From the NCBI GenBank assembly GCA_938040725.1, contig CALHZX010000052.1, positions 1-50,384 on the forward strand: a DNA stretch of 50,384 nucleotides, written 5' to 3'. This DNA is from an uncultured Actinomyces sp. (lineage in GTDB: Bacteria > Actinomycetota > Actinomycetes > Actinomycetales > Actinomycetaceae). Below the pieces are notes generated by a model. It was not told the origin of the DNA, did not search any database, and saw nothing but the letters and a program-made list of their open reading frames with translations. Positions 18,848 through 27,931 of the stretch are shown here, in pieces. Each line of letters opens with the position of its first letter. The first letter of the stretch is position 1. Position numbers and translations under genes: made by a program.

Positions 18848-19968
18848 CGCGTGCCTCGCACCGCTTCCGCTGCGGTTTCGCCGAGGGACGCCAGGCGCAC
18901 CTGCTTGCCGAGCTCCGAGAAACTCTCGCCACGAGGCGTCGTCCACGACACGAGAGACTCAACAGCCTCCAGACCAGTCAGATCGCGGAGTCGTGCCTCG
19001 AACTCCACGAAGCGCTTAATGGCTGGCTCTGCGAAGCCGCGCTGACCCGCGACAATCGGCTCCTCGAAAGCGCCACTCATATTGATCGGCTGGTCATCAC
19101 GAACCTGAACCAGAACAGCATCCGGCAGCGTGCGGTTCGCGAAAGTCGTCACCTTTCCGGTCGGCATCGAGCGGACGAAGCTATCCACGAAGAGCTCGAC
19201 GGCGCGATCCGCAACCGCATCGTCGCCTAGGTTTTCACGCAGCAGGTCGACGTTGATCGTCGCGTAGCGGTACACCGTCGCGGACGCGAACTCGATCGTG
19301 CCGATCATTCCCGCACCCTCGTCGGCCTCGTCGTTGCGCTTCTTCTCGTCATCAACGGCCGTGTAGTAGTCGTACTCGTGCTCGACCGCGCCGACTCCAA
19401 TCGCGTGGGCAACCTGGCATGCGGCATCGACGTTCAGCGCATTCGGCTCGGCCACCATGCGCCCGAACAGAGCAATATCGATCGAGTGATCCGTATCCAC
19501 GAGGCTGCGCGGCTTCAATTCCTTGAATGCTGCCGCAGGATCATCCTCTCGAGCGACTGAGATCAACGCATCTGCGACATGCTCGATCTGCTTGGCTGAC
19601 AGGAACACGAGGAATCCAGATTCCTTCAACTCCTTGTCACTCTTATTTCCACGCGGCTCAGCAAGCTTGAAACCGATGGCCTTCAGCCCCATCTCGGCGA
19701 GCTCGATCGATTCGGCCTCCAGGTCGGGACGCTTCTCGGTGATCGTTCGTGCGACCAGCTCGACGATCTTCTTCGTACGCACACCGTAGTTTCCGTCGGC
19801 AATCTTGCCCTCAAAGTCCTGACGCGTCGCACGCTTGATGGCCTGCGACGAAATGCGCATACGCTGGACTCCACCGAAGGTCGCACTCTTGGGCGCGCCG
19901 GTGTCGTCCCTGTTCGGGTTCGAGGGAGGGAGGGTCTGCAGGACGTGGATATCAACGAAGACGGACAT
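18844..19968 (-). CDS. cas7e: Cas7e (CasC/Cse4) Cascade backbone
   Basis: 374 aa. Six copies form the helical Cascade backbone along the spacer. It begins MSVFVDIHVLQTLPPSNPNR, followed by the conserved FGGVQRMRISSQAIKRATR. The C-terminal part has the SMPTGKVTTFANRTLPDAVLV segment typical of CasC. Start ATG 19966-19968 is preceded by AAAGGAAAGA, a good ribosome-binding site; this is the only cas gene with a real gap upstream (46 bp from cse2), which may give it extra independent initiation as needed for a multi-copy subunit. Confidence 0.96.
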   Translation of the reverse strand: MSVFVDIHVLQTLPPSNPNRDDTGAPKSATFGGVQRMRISSQAIKRATRQDFEGKIADGNYGVRTKKIVELVARTITEKRPDLEAESIELAEMGLKAIGFKLAEPRGNKSDKELKESGFLVFLSAKQIEHVADALISVAREDDPAAAFKELKPRSLVDTDHSIDIALFGRMVAEPNALNVDAACQVAHAIGVGAVEHEYDYYTAVDDEKKRNDEADEGAGMIGTIEFASATVYRYATINVDLLRENLGDDAVADRAVELFVDSFVRSMPTGKVTTFANRTLPDAVLVQVRDDQPINMSGAFEEPIVAGQRGFAEPAIKRFVEFEARLRDLTGLEAVESLVSWTTPRGESFSELGKQVRLASLGETAAEAVRGTR

Positions 19969-20014
19969 TATCTTTCCTTTCACAAATGAAGCGATTGAGT
20001 AGAATGCCCCGACG

Positions 20015-20665
20015 TCATTCGTCGGAGGCAGGATCGGTGTGGACGGTTTCAATGGAACGAGCGAACTGCCGCCCCCAGTTGCGCATGACGGACGTGCGGT
20101 GACGCGGATCCTGCCACGTGAAGAGGTCGGCTGCCAGCTGCGCGTAATCGCAGGGAATCTCGGCGGCTTCGAGCTGAGAGATGAGCGAACGTAGATGCAC
20201 GAGAAGTCCCTCAAACGTGGGCGCTTGAACGGCCGCAGAAAAACGCCGATAGATCGGAGTCTCCTCGGCACGCTTGTCACCGCTCTGCCCCTCGGCCACG
20301 ACTCGGACCGCGGACGCGAAACTGCGCGGACGGTCCGACGTGTCGTGCATGGGTCTCGTGTTCGATCCCTGGTGGAGGGCCCAGAGAGTGAGCGCCCCGT
20401 GGACGGCCCTCTCGCCTCGGGTTGGCTCGTCGCCCAGATAGCCTGGGCGATCATCGAGCGTCAGGTCCCACAGCTCGGGCACCGACCCCGCCTCCCGCGA
20501 AAGAGCTCCGCGCAGCTGCGCGCGAAGGGCTCGAGCCGAAGGAGTCTCCTTCCAGAGCCGATTCGCGATCAAGCCGCCGACGCGTCCGTACACTGCGCGC
20601 CGTGTCGACAAACCTTTCGCAGCGCCATCCGGAGGGGTCTCCGGAGCAGCATCATTGCTGGTCAT
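20015..20665 (-). CDS. cse2: Cas11e (CasB/Cse2) small subunit
   Basis: 216 aa. Two copies bind along the belly of Cascade and stabilise the R-loop. All-helical composition; conserved features include RAQLRGALSREAGSVPELW and, near the C-terminus, YAQLAADLFTWQDPRHRTSVMRNWGRQFAR, typical of CasB. Start ATG at 20663-20665 overlaps the cse1 stop (ATGA). An upstream extension in frame would lie inside cse1 and is not used. The first ~20 residues are poorly conserved. Confidence 0.93.
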   Translation of the reverse strand: MTSNDAAPETPPDGAAKGLSTRRAVYGRVGGLIANRLWKETPSARALRAQLRGALSREAGSVPELWDLTLDDRPGYLGDEPTRGERAVHGALTLWALHQGSNTRPMHDTSDRPRSFASAVRVVAEGQSGDKRAEETPIYRRFSAAVQAPTFEGLLVHLRSLISQLEAAEIPCDYAQLAADLFTWQDPRHRTSVMRNWGRQFARSIETVHTDPASDE

Positions 20666-22335
20666 TTCGTTCCTTCCTGATTGGTGTTGTGCACCGGGAG
20701 ACGCTTGTTGAGCGCCGACCGGAAGTAGTTTTCGGCGATACCGACGTTCATGTATCCATTGCCGACTTTTCGGCCGATGATTGCCGACGATGAGGCGCCC
20801 CTGACGAGTTCGGTCTGGATATCCGTAGCGTGCTGACGCAACGTACGCTCCCACCGCCGCCCGACATCCCGTGCGCCTTCGCGCCCATCGACCTGGGTCA
20901 GCCAGGCCCTGAAATCGTTGTCGACAGCGGAGAAGAAGAGCTCCTTAGCGCGGTCTCGAGCACCATCACCGGCACCGTCTCCGCTCTCGCCGGCGGCGCG
21001 CGCGAGGTTCGCCGCAAGAGTTCCCACGTCCCTGGCGACATCTTCTGTCAGGCGAACCTGCCGGTCGATCTCGGCGGACAGATCCTCGCGTTCGACTCGC
21101 ATGACGGCAACCGACAACGTCAGCTCGTCCGAGTAAATATCCTCGAACGTCGATTCTTGCGGACCGTAGGTGACGCCAACAGCCTGAATCCGCATCACCC
21201 TGGGATAGCTGGTCTGGATCGAGGCATTGTCGAGCTGGTAGTGGAAGGACAGCGTCGCGGAGGGGAGGAACTCCCGCTTGGGCTGCTTGTCCACACCCTG
21301 CACAGTTGTCACGGTGGGAAGGGTTCCGGGAAGGTTACGCCAGAGAGCGCGGCCCGCCTCGAATTTACGAGGCATGTAGACGTCGGTCTTAAACTTCTTG
21401 GATTGCGGGGTTGAGTACCTCCACAGGCTCTGCGGTTCATAGAGCCGCATTTCCTGCGGGGCGAGTTTGTCGCCCTGTGCCAAGACAACGCCCGTTACTC
21501 CGGACGAGTCACCAACCAGCCTGATGCGACGCGAGTGCCAGGTGAGAAGTCGAGGGATGCTCAGCTCCCTGGGAGTACCTGCGGGGTCGAGGAGTGAGTA
21601 GTCGCCACGAACCGAGGTTTCCGCTTCTGAGACTTCCCAGCTGCACGCTCCCCACTCGGTCGAAGTATCAACGCCGCGCAACGCGGCCGTGGACGCGGGA
21701 ATCAGGTTCAGGACGAGCGTCTCGTCGAGGTCCTGGCCTTTGAGCCACACAAGTCCGAGGTGCCCACACCACGCTGGGCCAATGGGATAGCCTTTCCCTC
21801 CCTTGACCTGAGAATCACCGACTGCTCCTGAACGGATGCCAGAGGGGTCATAGGCCTGTGCGTGAACGAGCCAGCGTGCAGCGTCTGATGGAGAAAGCTG
21901 TGCTACCCCAGAACCTTGTCGCGTCGAGAAAAGTCGTTTCTCCTCTTTCGGCACACAAGCTACAACTGCATCTAGCGTTTTTTCCTCATCTTTCTCCGTG
22001 CGCAGATCCGCCACCTGCATGAACGGGAAGTGACCACCGAACAGGTAGAAACGATCCCTCCACCGTTCGAGGTACTCGATCATCTGTTCTGTTGGAGCTC
22101 CGTCGTCCCACTGCCTTGCCCAGTCGCGAGTATCGCGCGGAGTGGCCACACGATACGCGATTGCCAGGATCAGTCGCTGAATTGCGATGCTCTGCGTGGG
22201 TAGCTCGCACGCTAGGTCCGCGATGTCGGTCGTGCGCCGGAGTAGCTCCAGCAGGCCGACATCAGTGATGGTCCCATCGACGAGCCGTACGGGTATCCAC
22301 GGCTCGTCGAGTAGGTTGTACTCAGGGTTCTTCAT
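20662..22335 (-). CDS. cse1: Cas8e (CasA/Cse1) PAM-recognition subunit
   Basis: 557 aa. Large Cascade subunit that reads the PAM and recruits Cas3. It starts NLLDEPWIPVRLVDG, the diagnostic CasA N-terminus, and has FYLFGGHFPFMQ and the C-terminal four-helix-bundle region. The start used is ATG 22333-22335, overlapping the cas3 stop as ATGA. Length is normal (about 500-560). A glycine/aspartate-rich insert (AAGESGDGAGDGARDRAK) sits in the C-terminal domain. Confidence 0.95.
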   Translation of the reverse strand: MKNPEYNLLDEPWIPVRLVDGTITDVGLLELLRRTTDIADLACELPTQSIAIQRLILAIAYRVATPRDTRDWARQWDDGAPTEQMIEYLERWRDRFYLFGGHFPFMQVADLRTEKDEEKTLDAVVACVPKEEKRLFSTRQGSGVAQLSPSDAARWLVHAQAYDPSGIRSGAVGDSQVKGGKGYPIGPAWCGHLGLVWLKGQDLDETLVLNLIPASTAALRGVDTSTEWGACSWEVSEAETSVRGDYSLLDPAGTPRELSIPRLLTWHSRRIRLVGDSSGVTGVVLAQGDKLAPQEMRLYEPQSLWRYSTPQSKKFKTDVYMPRKFEAGRALWRNLPGTLPTVTTVQGVDKQPKREFLPSATLSFHYQLDNASIQTSYPRVMRIQAVGVTYGPQESTFEDIYSDELTLSVAVMRVEREDLSAEIDRQVRLTEDVARDVGTLAANLARAAGESGDGAGDGARDRAKELFFSAVDNDFRAWLTQVDGREGARDVGRRWERTLRQHATDIQTELVRGASSSAIIGRKVGNGYMNVGIAENYFRSALNKRLPVHNTNQEGTK

Positions 22336-25325
22336 TGACCCTGCACCTCCATTCCTCTTTCTGTGGAGTATGTGAATGTGTGTCCGCACAGGTCGCGCGT
22401 GAGGCGCTCCCCGTCGGAAGTTTTGTACATCGCGAGGATCAGTTCTCCCGCCAGGAACGGGTGCTCGCGACACACCCATTCCGTCGTGATGGGATCATCC
22501 CAGATGGCACCTGCAACTGCGTCCACCGCCTCGTCGATGCTCTGCCCGCGAGCGCGCAACGCCCACGGTGGCAGGGAGACGCTCCACGAGCAGATGTCGG
22601 CGATACGCCCTCGAGCGTTGTATTCGCCGACTGCGAGAGGCGTGTCGTCGTCTAGCACCCCACTGATTGGAGGAGCCACTGGCACATTGCCCAGCTCGGG
22701 ATCGAGGGCGACGATGAGGACGGGGATCTGGTCTTCCCCGTCGCGCACAGCGGCGCGAGCAACTGCGACTCCCGGTCCCTTTGATTCGTCACCGGTCGCG
22801 GCATTGCCGAGGAACTTCTCTTCGAGTTCGAGGGCCTGCCACGAGGGCGTATTTGCTTCGCCGAGGCACCAGGTTGCCGCTTTTGCTTGTGCTTGGGCGC
22901 GTGCTTTGTTGCGCTCTTCCAACGCGGCATCGAGGGCTTCGTGCCACTGCGCGGGACCGACCGGCACATCATCGGCATACGCCAGAGTCGTCAATTCCGC
23001 GTAGTCCAGCGGTTCACGGACGAGTATTTCGCCGCGATCAGCGACAATCCCCAGGGTCCGCAGGACGGAGTAGCGCGCGTACACGTAGTCGGTTCCGCGT
23101 GAGTACGCCCAGGGAGAGGGAGTTGCATCTTCGACGATCAGGAGGCACCTGGCGTCGCGCAGGCCGCGTGGGCGTTCGGCTCTGTCGTGCCGATGGAGCC
23201 GCCCGATACGCTGGAGCACGAGGTCCATGGGCGCGGGGTCTGTGAGCATGAGATCGAAGTCGACGTCGAGGCTTTGCTCGATCACCTGGGTTGCCACGAC
23301 GACGTGCCTGACGGGACGCTGCTGACTATCTTTCCCGAAAAGTTCGAGCATCCGGCGATCGCGGGCGGCACGTTCGGAGGCCAGGAAACGCGAGTGCAGC
23401 AGCGTCGACTGCTCACGGCCAAAAACGGATCTCACGGCCTCGTATGTTTCCTGAGCCTCGCGGACCGTATTGCGGATGACGACTGCGCATCCACCGTCGG
23501 CGAGCTCGCGGTCCAGAAGCTCCGCGAGCTCCTGCGGCGAGCCGATCGAGGTCGGGATGATCCGTTTGGGGACCTCAGCCTCGCCGACAATTCCATGAAC
23601 GCGCACGCCTGTAGCGGACACCGTCGAAATTGCCGGATAGCCGATCATGCCATCGACCGACTCAGCGCTCACGCCCGACGAACCACGGCCTCGACGATAG
23701 GCGTTGAGGAGAGCGAGACGGCGCGCGGGCGGCAGGGTCGCCGACAGCAGAACAACGGGGATCCCGTACATACCAAGCCACGTGAGCGCGGCCTCCAGGT
23801 ACGTCTCCATGTATTCGTCGGCAGCGTGCACCTCGTCGATGACGACGACCTTGCCCATCAGCCCGAGGTGACGCACCAGCACGTGGCGCGACTTCAGGGC
23901 TGCGAGCAGCACCTGGTCGATTGTACCGACCACGACGGGCGACAGCGTCGAGCGCCAGCGCTGGCCCATCCACCGGCTCGCGTGAAGGCCGAGGTCCTCC
24001 TCGTCGTCATGCACTTCGAGGGGACTTTTGCCGCGCTCGAGGAGCTTCGCGAAGGACTCGTTGAGGCTATTTTTCCCGTGCGCGAGCTGGATGCCGAGCT
24101 TCTGTGGCTCATCGCCCAGAATACTTGTCAGCCAGGCGGTGACGCGCTCGAACATCGCGTTCGTTGTGGCCTGAGTGGGTAGCGCGACAAACACTCCCTG
24201 TAGCCCCCGAGCGCGCATTAGAACCTCAGCGGCCGCGAAGGCCAGCTCGGTCTTCCCAGACCCCGGCGGCGCCTCGACAATCATGAGGTCCGGATCCTCG
24301 CGCGTCGCAATCTCGACGGCGGCGCGCTGAGCCTCGGTCGGACGGTACGAGGCCGGCCACCCAAAACGGTGACGGTAGAAGTCTGCGGCCTCACCGGTGT
24401 GAGTTGCAGGAATACGCAGAGGGGACGGAAAGGCCGCTCGCTTCCATGCGCGCCCGACGCGATCACGCTGCTGGTCCGCGGTGAGCTCGGAGTATCCATC
24501 AATTGACAGCTTCCCAGCTTCATCGACTGGTCGGGGCCGAAGCGGGAAATAATCCTCGTTGGAAGCGAGCCAGTCCGCGATCACGAGGGCCGAGGCATAG
24601 GCGGAAGCCACCGCAATGGGCAGCTCGGGCAGGGCGGTGCCAGGTGCGATGAGCGGGAAACCGCTACGCGCCGCCATCCATCGCAGAATTTCCGAGCGCG
24701 CCTGACCCCAACGGGGATCATCCTCGCGCGATCCTTCTTGTGTCCTATACTGCTGTCGTGCAACGTACACGGCACCCGCGTCCGGGTATCGACCATGGTG
24801 GACACCAACGAGAATCGCCCACTGGAGAGCACGGGATCCATCACCGCCACCCGCAGCTATTTCCTCCTGAAGCGCGAACTGACTGACGAGGCCATGGGGA
24901 AGGAAGGAACGTTCAGCGTAATCGGCTTTGCGCATGACGACCAGCCCCGTGCTGCGGATCAGCTGAGCCAGATCTTGACGCTGACACGCGAACTGAGGGC
25001 TCACTTTGCCCGCGTCGTGCACTCCTGCAAGGAACACAAACGAGGCCCGTGCCTTGGCGCGATCTCCTCCCCAGACCGAGGCCATGAGCCTGCGATGATG
25101 CTCGCTCAGGTAGTCGTCGAAGAGGAGCCCCGCAACGTCAGCGGCATCCATCAGGTGCTGGACGACGGACAGCCAGCTGCCAGAGTCTCCACTCTTCGCC
25201 CAGAAGCTCCTGGCCAATGCGGAGAGATCAGCAGCGCTGAGGCCGGGCTGGGCGGCAGGGAAAACTGGGGGTTCCGCAGTTGCTGGCGTCGTCAGCGAAA
25301 CTCTCTGCTTGTCTTTTCGGGCCAT
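22332..25325 (-). CDS. cas3: Cas3 HD nuclease-helicase, type I-E
   Basis: 997 aa. Recruited by target-bound Cascade to unwind and shred the displaced DNA strand. The N-terminal HD nuclease domain has H57, the H103-D104 pair (AGVHDAGK), LPHG, GVHHGRYP and D251 (VIADW). The SF2 helicase follows: Walker A APPGSGKT (about 352-359), DEVH (497-500), the SAT motif (LLSATLP) and motif VI (QRIGRLHRHDR). All key residues are present, so it should be active. Its start follows a strong site (AAGGAAGAGGAA). It is the first gene of the eight-gene cas operon. Confidence 0.97.
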   Translation of the reverse strand: MARKDKQRVSLTTPATAEPPVFPAAQPGLSAADLSALARSFWAKSGDSGSWLSVVQHLMDAADVAGLLFDDYLSEHHRRLMASVWGGDRAKARASFVFLAGVHDAGKVSPQFACQRQDLAQLIRSTGLVVMRKADYAERSFLPHGLVSQFALQEEIAAGGGDGSRALQWAILVGVHHGRYPDAGAVYVARQQYRTQEGSREDDPRWGQARSEILRWMAARSGFPLIAPGTALPELPIAVASAYASALVIADWLASNEDYFPLRPRPVDEAGKLSIDGYSELTADQQRDRVGRAWKRAAFPSPLRIPATHTGEAADFYRHRFGWPASYRPTEAQRAAVEIATREDPDLMIVEAPPGSGKTELAFAAAEVLMRARGLQGVFVALPTQATTNAMFERVTAWLTSILGDEPQKLGIQLAHGKNSLNESFAKLLERGKSPLEVHDDEEDLGLHASRWMGQRWRSTLSPVVVGTIDQVLLAALKSRHVLVRHLGLMGKVVVIDEVHAADEYMETYLEAALTWLGMYGIPVVLLSATLPPARRLALLNAYRRGRGSSGVSAESVDGMIGYPAISTVSATGVRVHGIVGEAEVPKRIIPTSIGSPQELAELLDRELADGGCAVVIRNTVREAQETYEAVRSVFGREQSTLLHSRFLASERAARDRRMLELFGKDSQQRPVRHVVVATQVIEQSLDVDFDLMLTDPAPMDLVLQRIGRLHRHDRAERPRGLRDARCLLIVEDATPSPWAYSRGTDYVYARYSVLRTLGIVADRGEILVREPLDYAELTTLAYADDVPVGPAQWHEALDAALEERNKARAQAQAKAATWCLGEANTPSWQALELEEKFLGNAATGDESKGPGVAVARAAVRDGEDQIPVLIVALDPELGNVPVAPPISGVLDDDTPLAVGEYNARGRIADICSWSVSLPPWALRARGQSIDEAVDAVAGAIWDDPITTEWVCREHPFLAGELILAMYKTSDGERLTRDLCGHTFTYSTERGMEVQGQ

Positions 25326-25374
25326 TTCCTCTTCCTTGAGTCGAAATCATCCTCTGAGCACGGCATGCGCGCTA

Positions 25375-25388
25375 GCATGAGCTCATGC
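25375..25388. promoter_or_regulatory. 14-bp perfect palindrome in the cas leader
   Basis: GCATGAGCTCATGC lies between the predicted cas promoter and the cas3 start, about 50 bp before the ATG. It is a possible operator; no protein binding it can be named. Confidence 0.45.
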
Positions 25389-25459
25389 GGTTACTCTGAA
25401 AATGTTGAGCCCGACAGCACCAGCGGCGCTGTCATCACCCCCTCAGAGGTAATGCAGTA

Positions 25460-25488
25460 ACCATAACAGAAGAATTTTACTTATGCAA
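25460..25488 (-). promoter_or_regulatory. Probable promoter of the cas operon
   Basis: On the minus strand TTGCAT (25483-25488) and TATGGT (25460-25465) are 17 bp apart, in a locally AT-rich stretch. The transcript would begin near 25452 and have a 5' leader of about 125 nt before cas3. The -35 word is the same as that of the predicted array promoter (16091-16096). Confidence 0.6.
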
Positions 25489-25541
25489 TACACGTTCCCA
25501 ATATTGCAGAATAGACTTCATTCACCCGCCCTCAGAGAGAA

Positions 25542-25613
25542 GAATCCCCGCTTTCGCGGGGAATACGTCCTCCTGATGCACTACACGGGATCATCCCCTG
25601 CTGGGGAACACCG
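25542..25613 (-). CRISPR. Two degenerate repeat-like hairpins upstream of the cas operon
   Basis: On the minus strand 25566-25542 reads GTATTCCCCGCGAAAGCGGG and then GATTC, matching the array repeat through the whole stem (CCCCGC/GCGGGG) with changes in the loop, one 5' base and the 3' handle. 25613-25586 reads GTGTTCCCCAGC, then AGGGGATGATCC, a shorter version keeping the GATGA(T/G)CC handle. Between them is a ~20-nt spacer-like segment, shorter than the usual 33. Orientation is the same as the array and cas genes. This is either an old mini-array remnant or a crRNA-like regulatory RNA. Confidence 0.6.
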
Positions 25614-25719
25614 CGACCGTGGTCGCGTCGAGCGCTCGCAGGACCTCACAAACGTATCACCCCACCCACTCCCGCGCGCCATTGCGACACGAGGGGCGCG
25701 ATCCTGAAACAATGGGGGC

Positions 25720-27387
25720 ATGTCGAATGACCCGCGTGAAAACCTGCACGGTTCGGAAGGCCAGGAGCTGGCCGATATGACGGCCGCCACCCAGCAAGCT
25801 GGCGAGCAAACCGCCCAGCAAGCTGGCGCTGAGCAAGCCTCGCAGACGCCCGCCCAGTCGATGGCGGACGCGCTGTCCGAGCTGGCCACCCCGTCGTTCG
25901 AGGAGACGCTTGGCGCCCTCGACGAGGTCGGCGCACCCTCCGAGCAGGAAGCAGCGGCCACCCTCGCCGAGGACGGCGCACTGGACCCGCAGGAAACCCT
26001 CGTGTCCGACGCCCCCATCCTCCCGACCGACACGACCGAGGCAACCCCCGCCTCGTTCACCACCAACGCACCCCAGCAGAGCGCGCCCCAGCAGAGCGCC
26101 CAGGAGCTCACGCCGACCAACAGCGCCACCACAGACAACAGCGCAGCAACGAACGCCAACAACGCCGTCGCCGCCCCCGTGCACCTGCCCCCGGTTGAGC
26201 GACGCCCCTGGTACCGCTCGCGCCGTTCCTTCTGCGCGAAGGGCCGCGGCGGCCGCGTCCAGGTCGCCGGCCTGGGCCTGACCTACACGGACCATGTGAC
26301 CGGCGCGGTCCTCCTCGCGGGCATCGACCTGGGCTTCCGCGCGCGCTCGCTGAGCGCGATCCTGGACCCGACGGGCCGCCGAGCCCGCGCCCTCTTCCTG
26401 ATCCTCGCAGGCCTCGAGGAGCCGCAGGCCGGCCGCATCGTGGCCGCGCCTTCGCGCTCGCTGGCGGCACGCCTCGCGGGCCGCATCGGATCGGTCGCGC
26501 TGATCCGCGCGGACTCCCCGCTCGACGAATCCCTGACGATCCGCCAGAACATCCTGGCCCCCCTGTCCGCGACGGGTTCCGTCGCCGACTGGGATAACCT
26601 CGTGGGTGCCCTGCAGATCACGGGCCTGGCCCAGCGCGTCGAACTCCACCCCTCCGAGCTTTCCGAGTGGGAGCGCTTCAAGGCCCTCATCGCCCGCGCG
26701 ATCGTCTCCGGCGCGGAGGTCTTCCTCGTCGAAGACCCGATCACCTTGCCCCCCGCCGCCCGCACGGAACTCGGCCCCCTCCTGCGCGCCCTTGCGGACG
26801 CAGGCTGCGCGGTCGTCCTCGCAACCCCGAACCCCGAGGTCGCCGCCGCCTCCGACCGCGCGATCCTGCTGACGAACGGTCGCGTTGCCCTCGACGCGCC
26901 CAGCCCCTCCGTCGCGCTCATCAACGCTTCCCTGGAGGCCAACCCCGAGGACCCGAAGGCCCTCCTCGGCCCGATCCCCTCGGCGCTGCCCTCCTCCTTC
27001 GACGAGGTCATCTCCCCCACCGGGTCCTCCTCGGCCCCCGCGTGGCACCCGCTGGGCACCGACGAGGCCGGGGCACAGAGCGCGAACGCGCAGCAGGCTT
27101 CCGCGCCCGAGGAAGCCCCCACGACTGGGACGGCCGACCCCGCCGAGGCTGCCCTCGACGCGGCGACCACGCGCGTGGCAGCAGCGCCCGCCCAAGCGAC
27201 CCAAGCAAGCCAGGCAACGCAGGTGCCCCAGGCCTCGCCGGAGCCCCGCACCGAGACGGCGATGCGCGGCATCCCCGTCGTCGACACCGAGGATCCAGCC
27301 ATGGCCGAGCCCGAGGTCTCCGACCTGGTCGTGCGCGCCCGCAAGATCCTCTCCGATCTGCCCGGTTCGATCGCCCCGCAGGAGTAA
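25720..27387 (+). CDS. Degenerate ABC ATPase-like protein with disordered ends
   Basis: 555 aa. Residues ~1-155 are Ala/Gln/Thr/Ser/Glu-rich and probably unstructured; ~165-410 have the fold order of an ABC ATPase; ~411-555 are again low-complexity. The catalytic motifs are broken: Walker A is LDPTGRRARALF instead of GPSGSGKST, the signature is LSEWERFKALIARAI instead of LSGGQ, and Walker B reads VFLVEDP instead of LLLDEP. It keeps the ALIARAI...FLVEDP...GCAVVLATPN layout. ATP hydrolysis is therefore unlikely; a scaffold or regulatory role is an inference. It sits about 90 bp upstream of the holin-X/DUF3618 pair and may be cotranscribed. A GACGAGGCCGGGGC word at 27061-27074 encodes DEAG in the C-terminal linker. 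Confidence 0.75.
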   Translation: MSNDPRENLHGSEGQELADMTAATQQAGEQTAQQAGAEQASQTPAQSMADALSELATPSFEETLGALDEVGAPSEQEAAATLAEDGALDPQETLVSDAPILPTDTTEATPASFTTNAPQQSAPQQSAQELTPTNSATTDNSAATNANNAVAAPVHLPPVERRPWYRSRRSFCAKGRGGRVQVAGLGLTYTDHVTGAVLLAGIDLGFRARSLSAILDPTGRRARALFLILAGLEEPQAGRIVAAPSRSLAARLAGRIGSVALIRADSPLDESLTIRQNILAPLSATGSVADWDNLVGALQITGLAQRVELHPSELSEWERFKALIARAIVSGAEVFLVEDPITLPPAARTELGPLLRALADAGCAVVLATPNPEVAAASDRAILLTNGRVALDAPSPSVALINASLEANPEDPKALLGPIPSALPSSFDEVISPTGSSSAPAWHPLGTDEAGAQSANAQQASAPEEAPTTGTADPAEAALDAATTRVAAAPAQATQASQATQVPQASPEPRTETAMRGIPVVDTEDPAMAEPEVSDLVVRARKILSDLPGSIAPQE

Positions 27388-27478
27388 CGGACCGGTCACT
27401 GCGAGCCGCCATTCTTCGTGAGACACTAGGCGTATCAGGCGAGGCCCGCCTCGCTCACCCGCACGCGCAGGAGCACCC

Positions 27479-27931
27479 ATGACTCAGCCCACCCCCCAGC
27501 CCGGGCAGTACCCGCCGCCGCCCGCCGACACCGCACAGGCCGCAGGCGAGGCCCGCCCCAGCATCGGCGCCCTCTTCGCGTCCGTGACGGGGCAGCTCTC
27601 CGCGATCATTCGCGGCGAGATCGAGCTGAACAAGGCGAAGCTGCGCACCTTCGTAGCCAAGAGCGGTAAGGGCATCGCCCTCCTCCTGGTCGCCGCGGTT
27701 TTCGCGCTCTACCTGCTCGGCTGGACGCTGCACACCGCCGAGATCGCGCTCGCGCTCGTCCTGCCCGCGTGGGCGGCATCGCTCATCATCGTCGGCGTCC
27801 TCCTCCTGATCGTCCTGATCCTCGCCCTGCTCGGCGCCCGCTCCCTCAAGAGCGCGCAGGAGCACCGCCCGGACCCTGCCGCATCGGTCGCCGCCACCAA
27901 GGAAGCCATCGAGAAGGGACTGGGCAAGTGA
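27479..27931 (+). CDS. Holin-X / DUF1469-type small membrane protein
   Basis: 150 aa. A Pro-rich N-terminus is followed by an amphipathic helix (SIGALFASVTGQLSAIIRGEI ELNKAK region) and two hydrophobic helices (IALLLVAAVFALYLLGW and SLIIVGVLLLIVLILALLG). This is the layout of the actinobacterial holin-X / phage-holin superfamily III proteins, which despite the name are chromosomal and of unknown function. The stop overlaps the next gene as GTGA, which is the common pairing of this family with a DUF3618 protein. Confidence 0.8.
   Translation: MTQPTPQPGQYPPPPADTAQAAGEARPSIGALFASVTGQLSAIIRGEIELNKAKLRTFVAKSGKGIALLLVAAVFALYLLGWTLHTAEIALALVLPAWAASLIIVGVLLLIVLILALLGARSLKSAQEHRPDPAASVAATKEAIEKGLGK

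Noticed and set aside
25483..25707. Small plus-strand frame upstream of the ABC-like gene, considered as a toxin guarded by the crRNA-like hairpins
   Set aside because: No ribosome site or toxin-like features, and it runs through the repeat-like hairpins; not supported.
25657..27480. 607-codon minus-strand frame opposite the ABC-like gene
   Set aside because: Gly/Arg-rich antisense frame without motifs; the plus frame retains the ABC layout.
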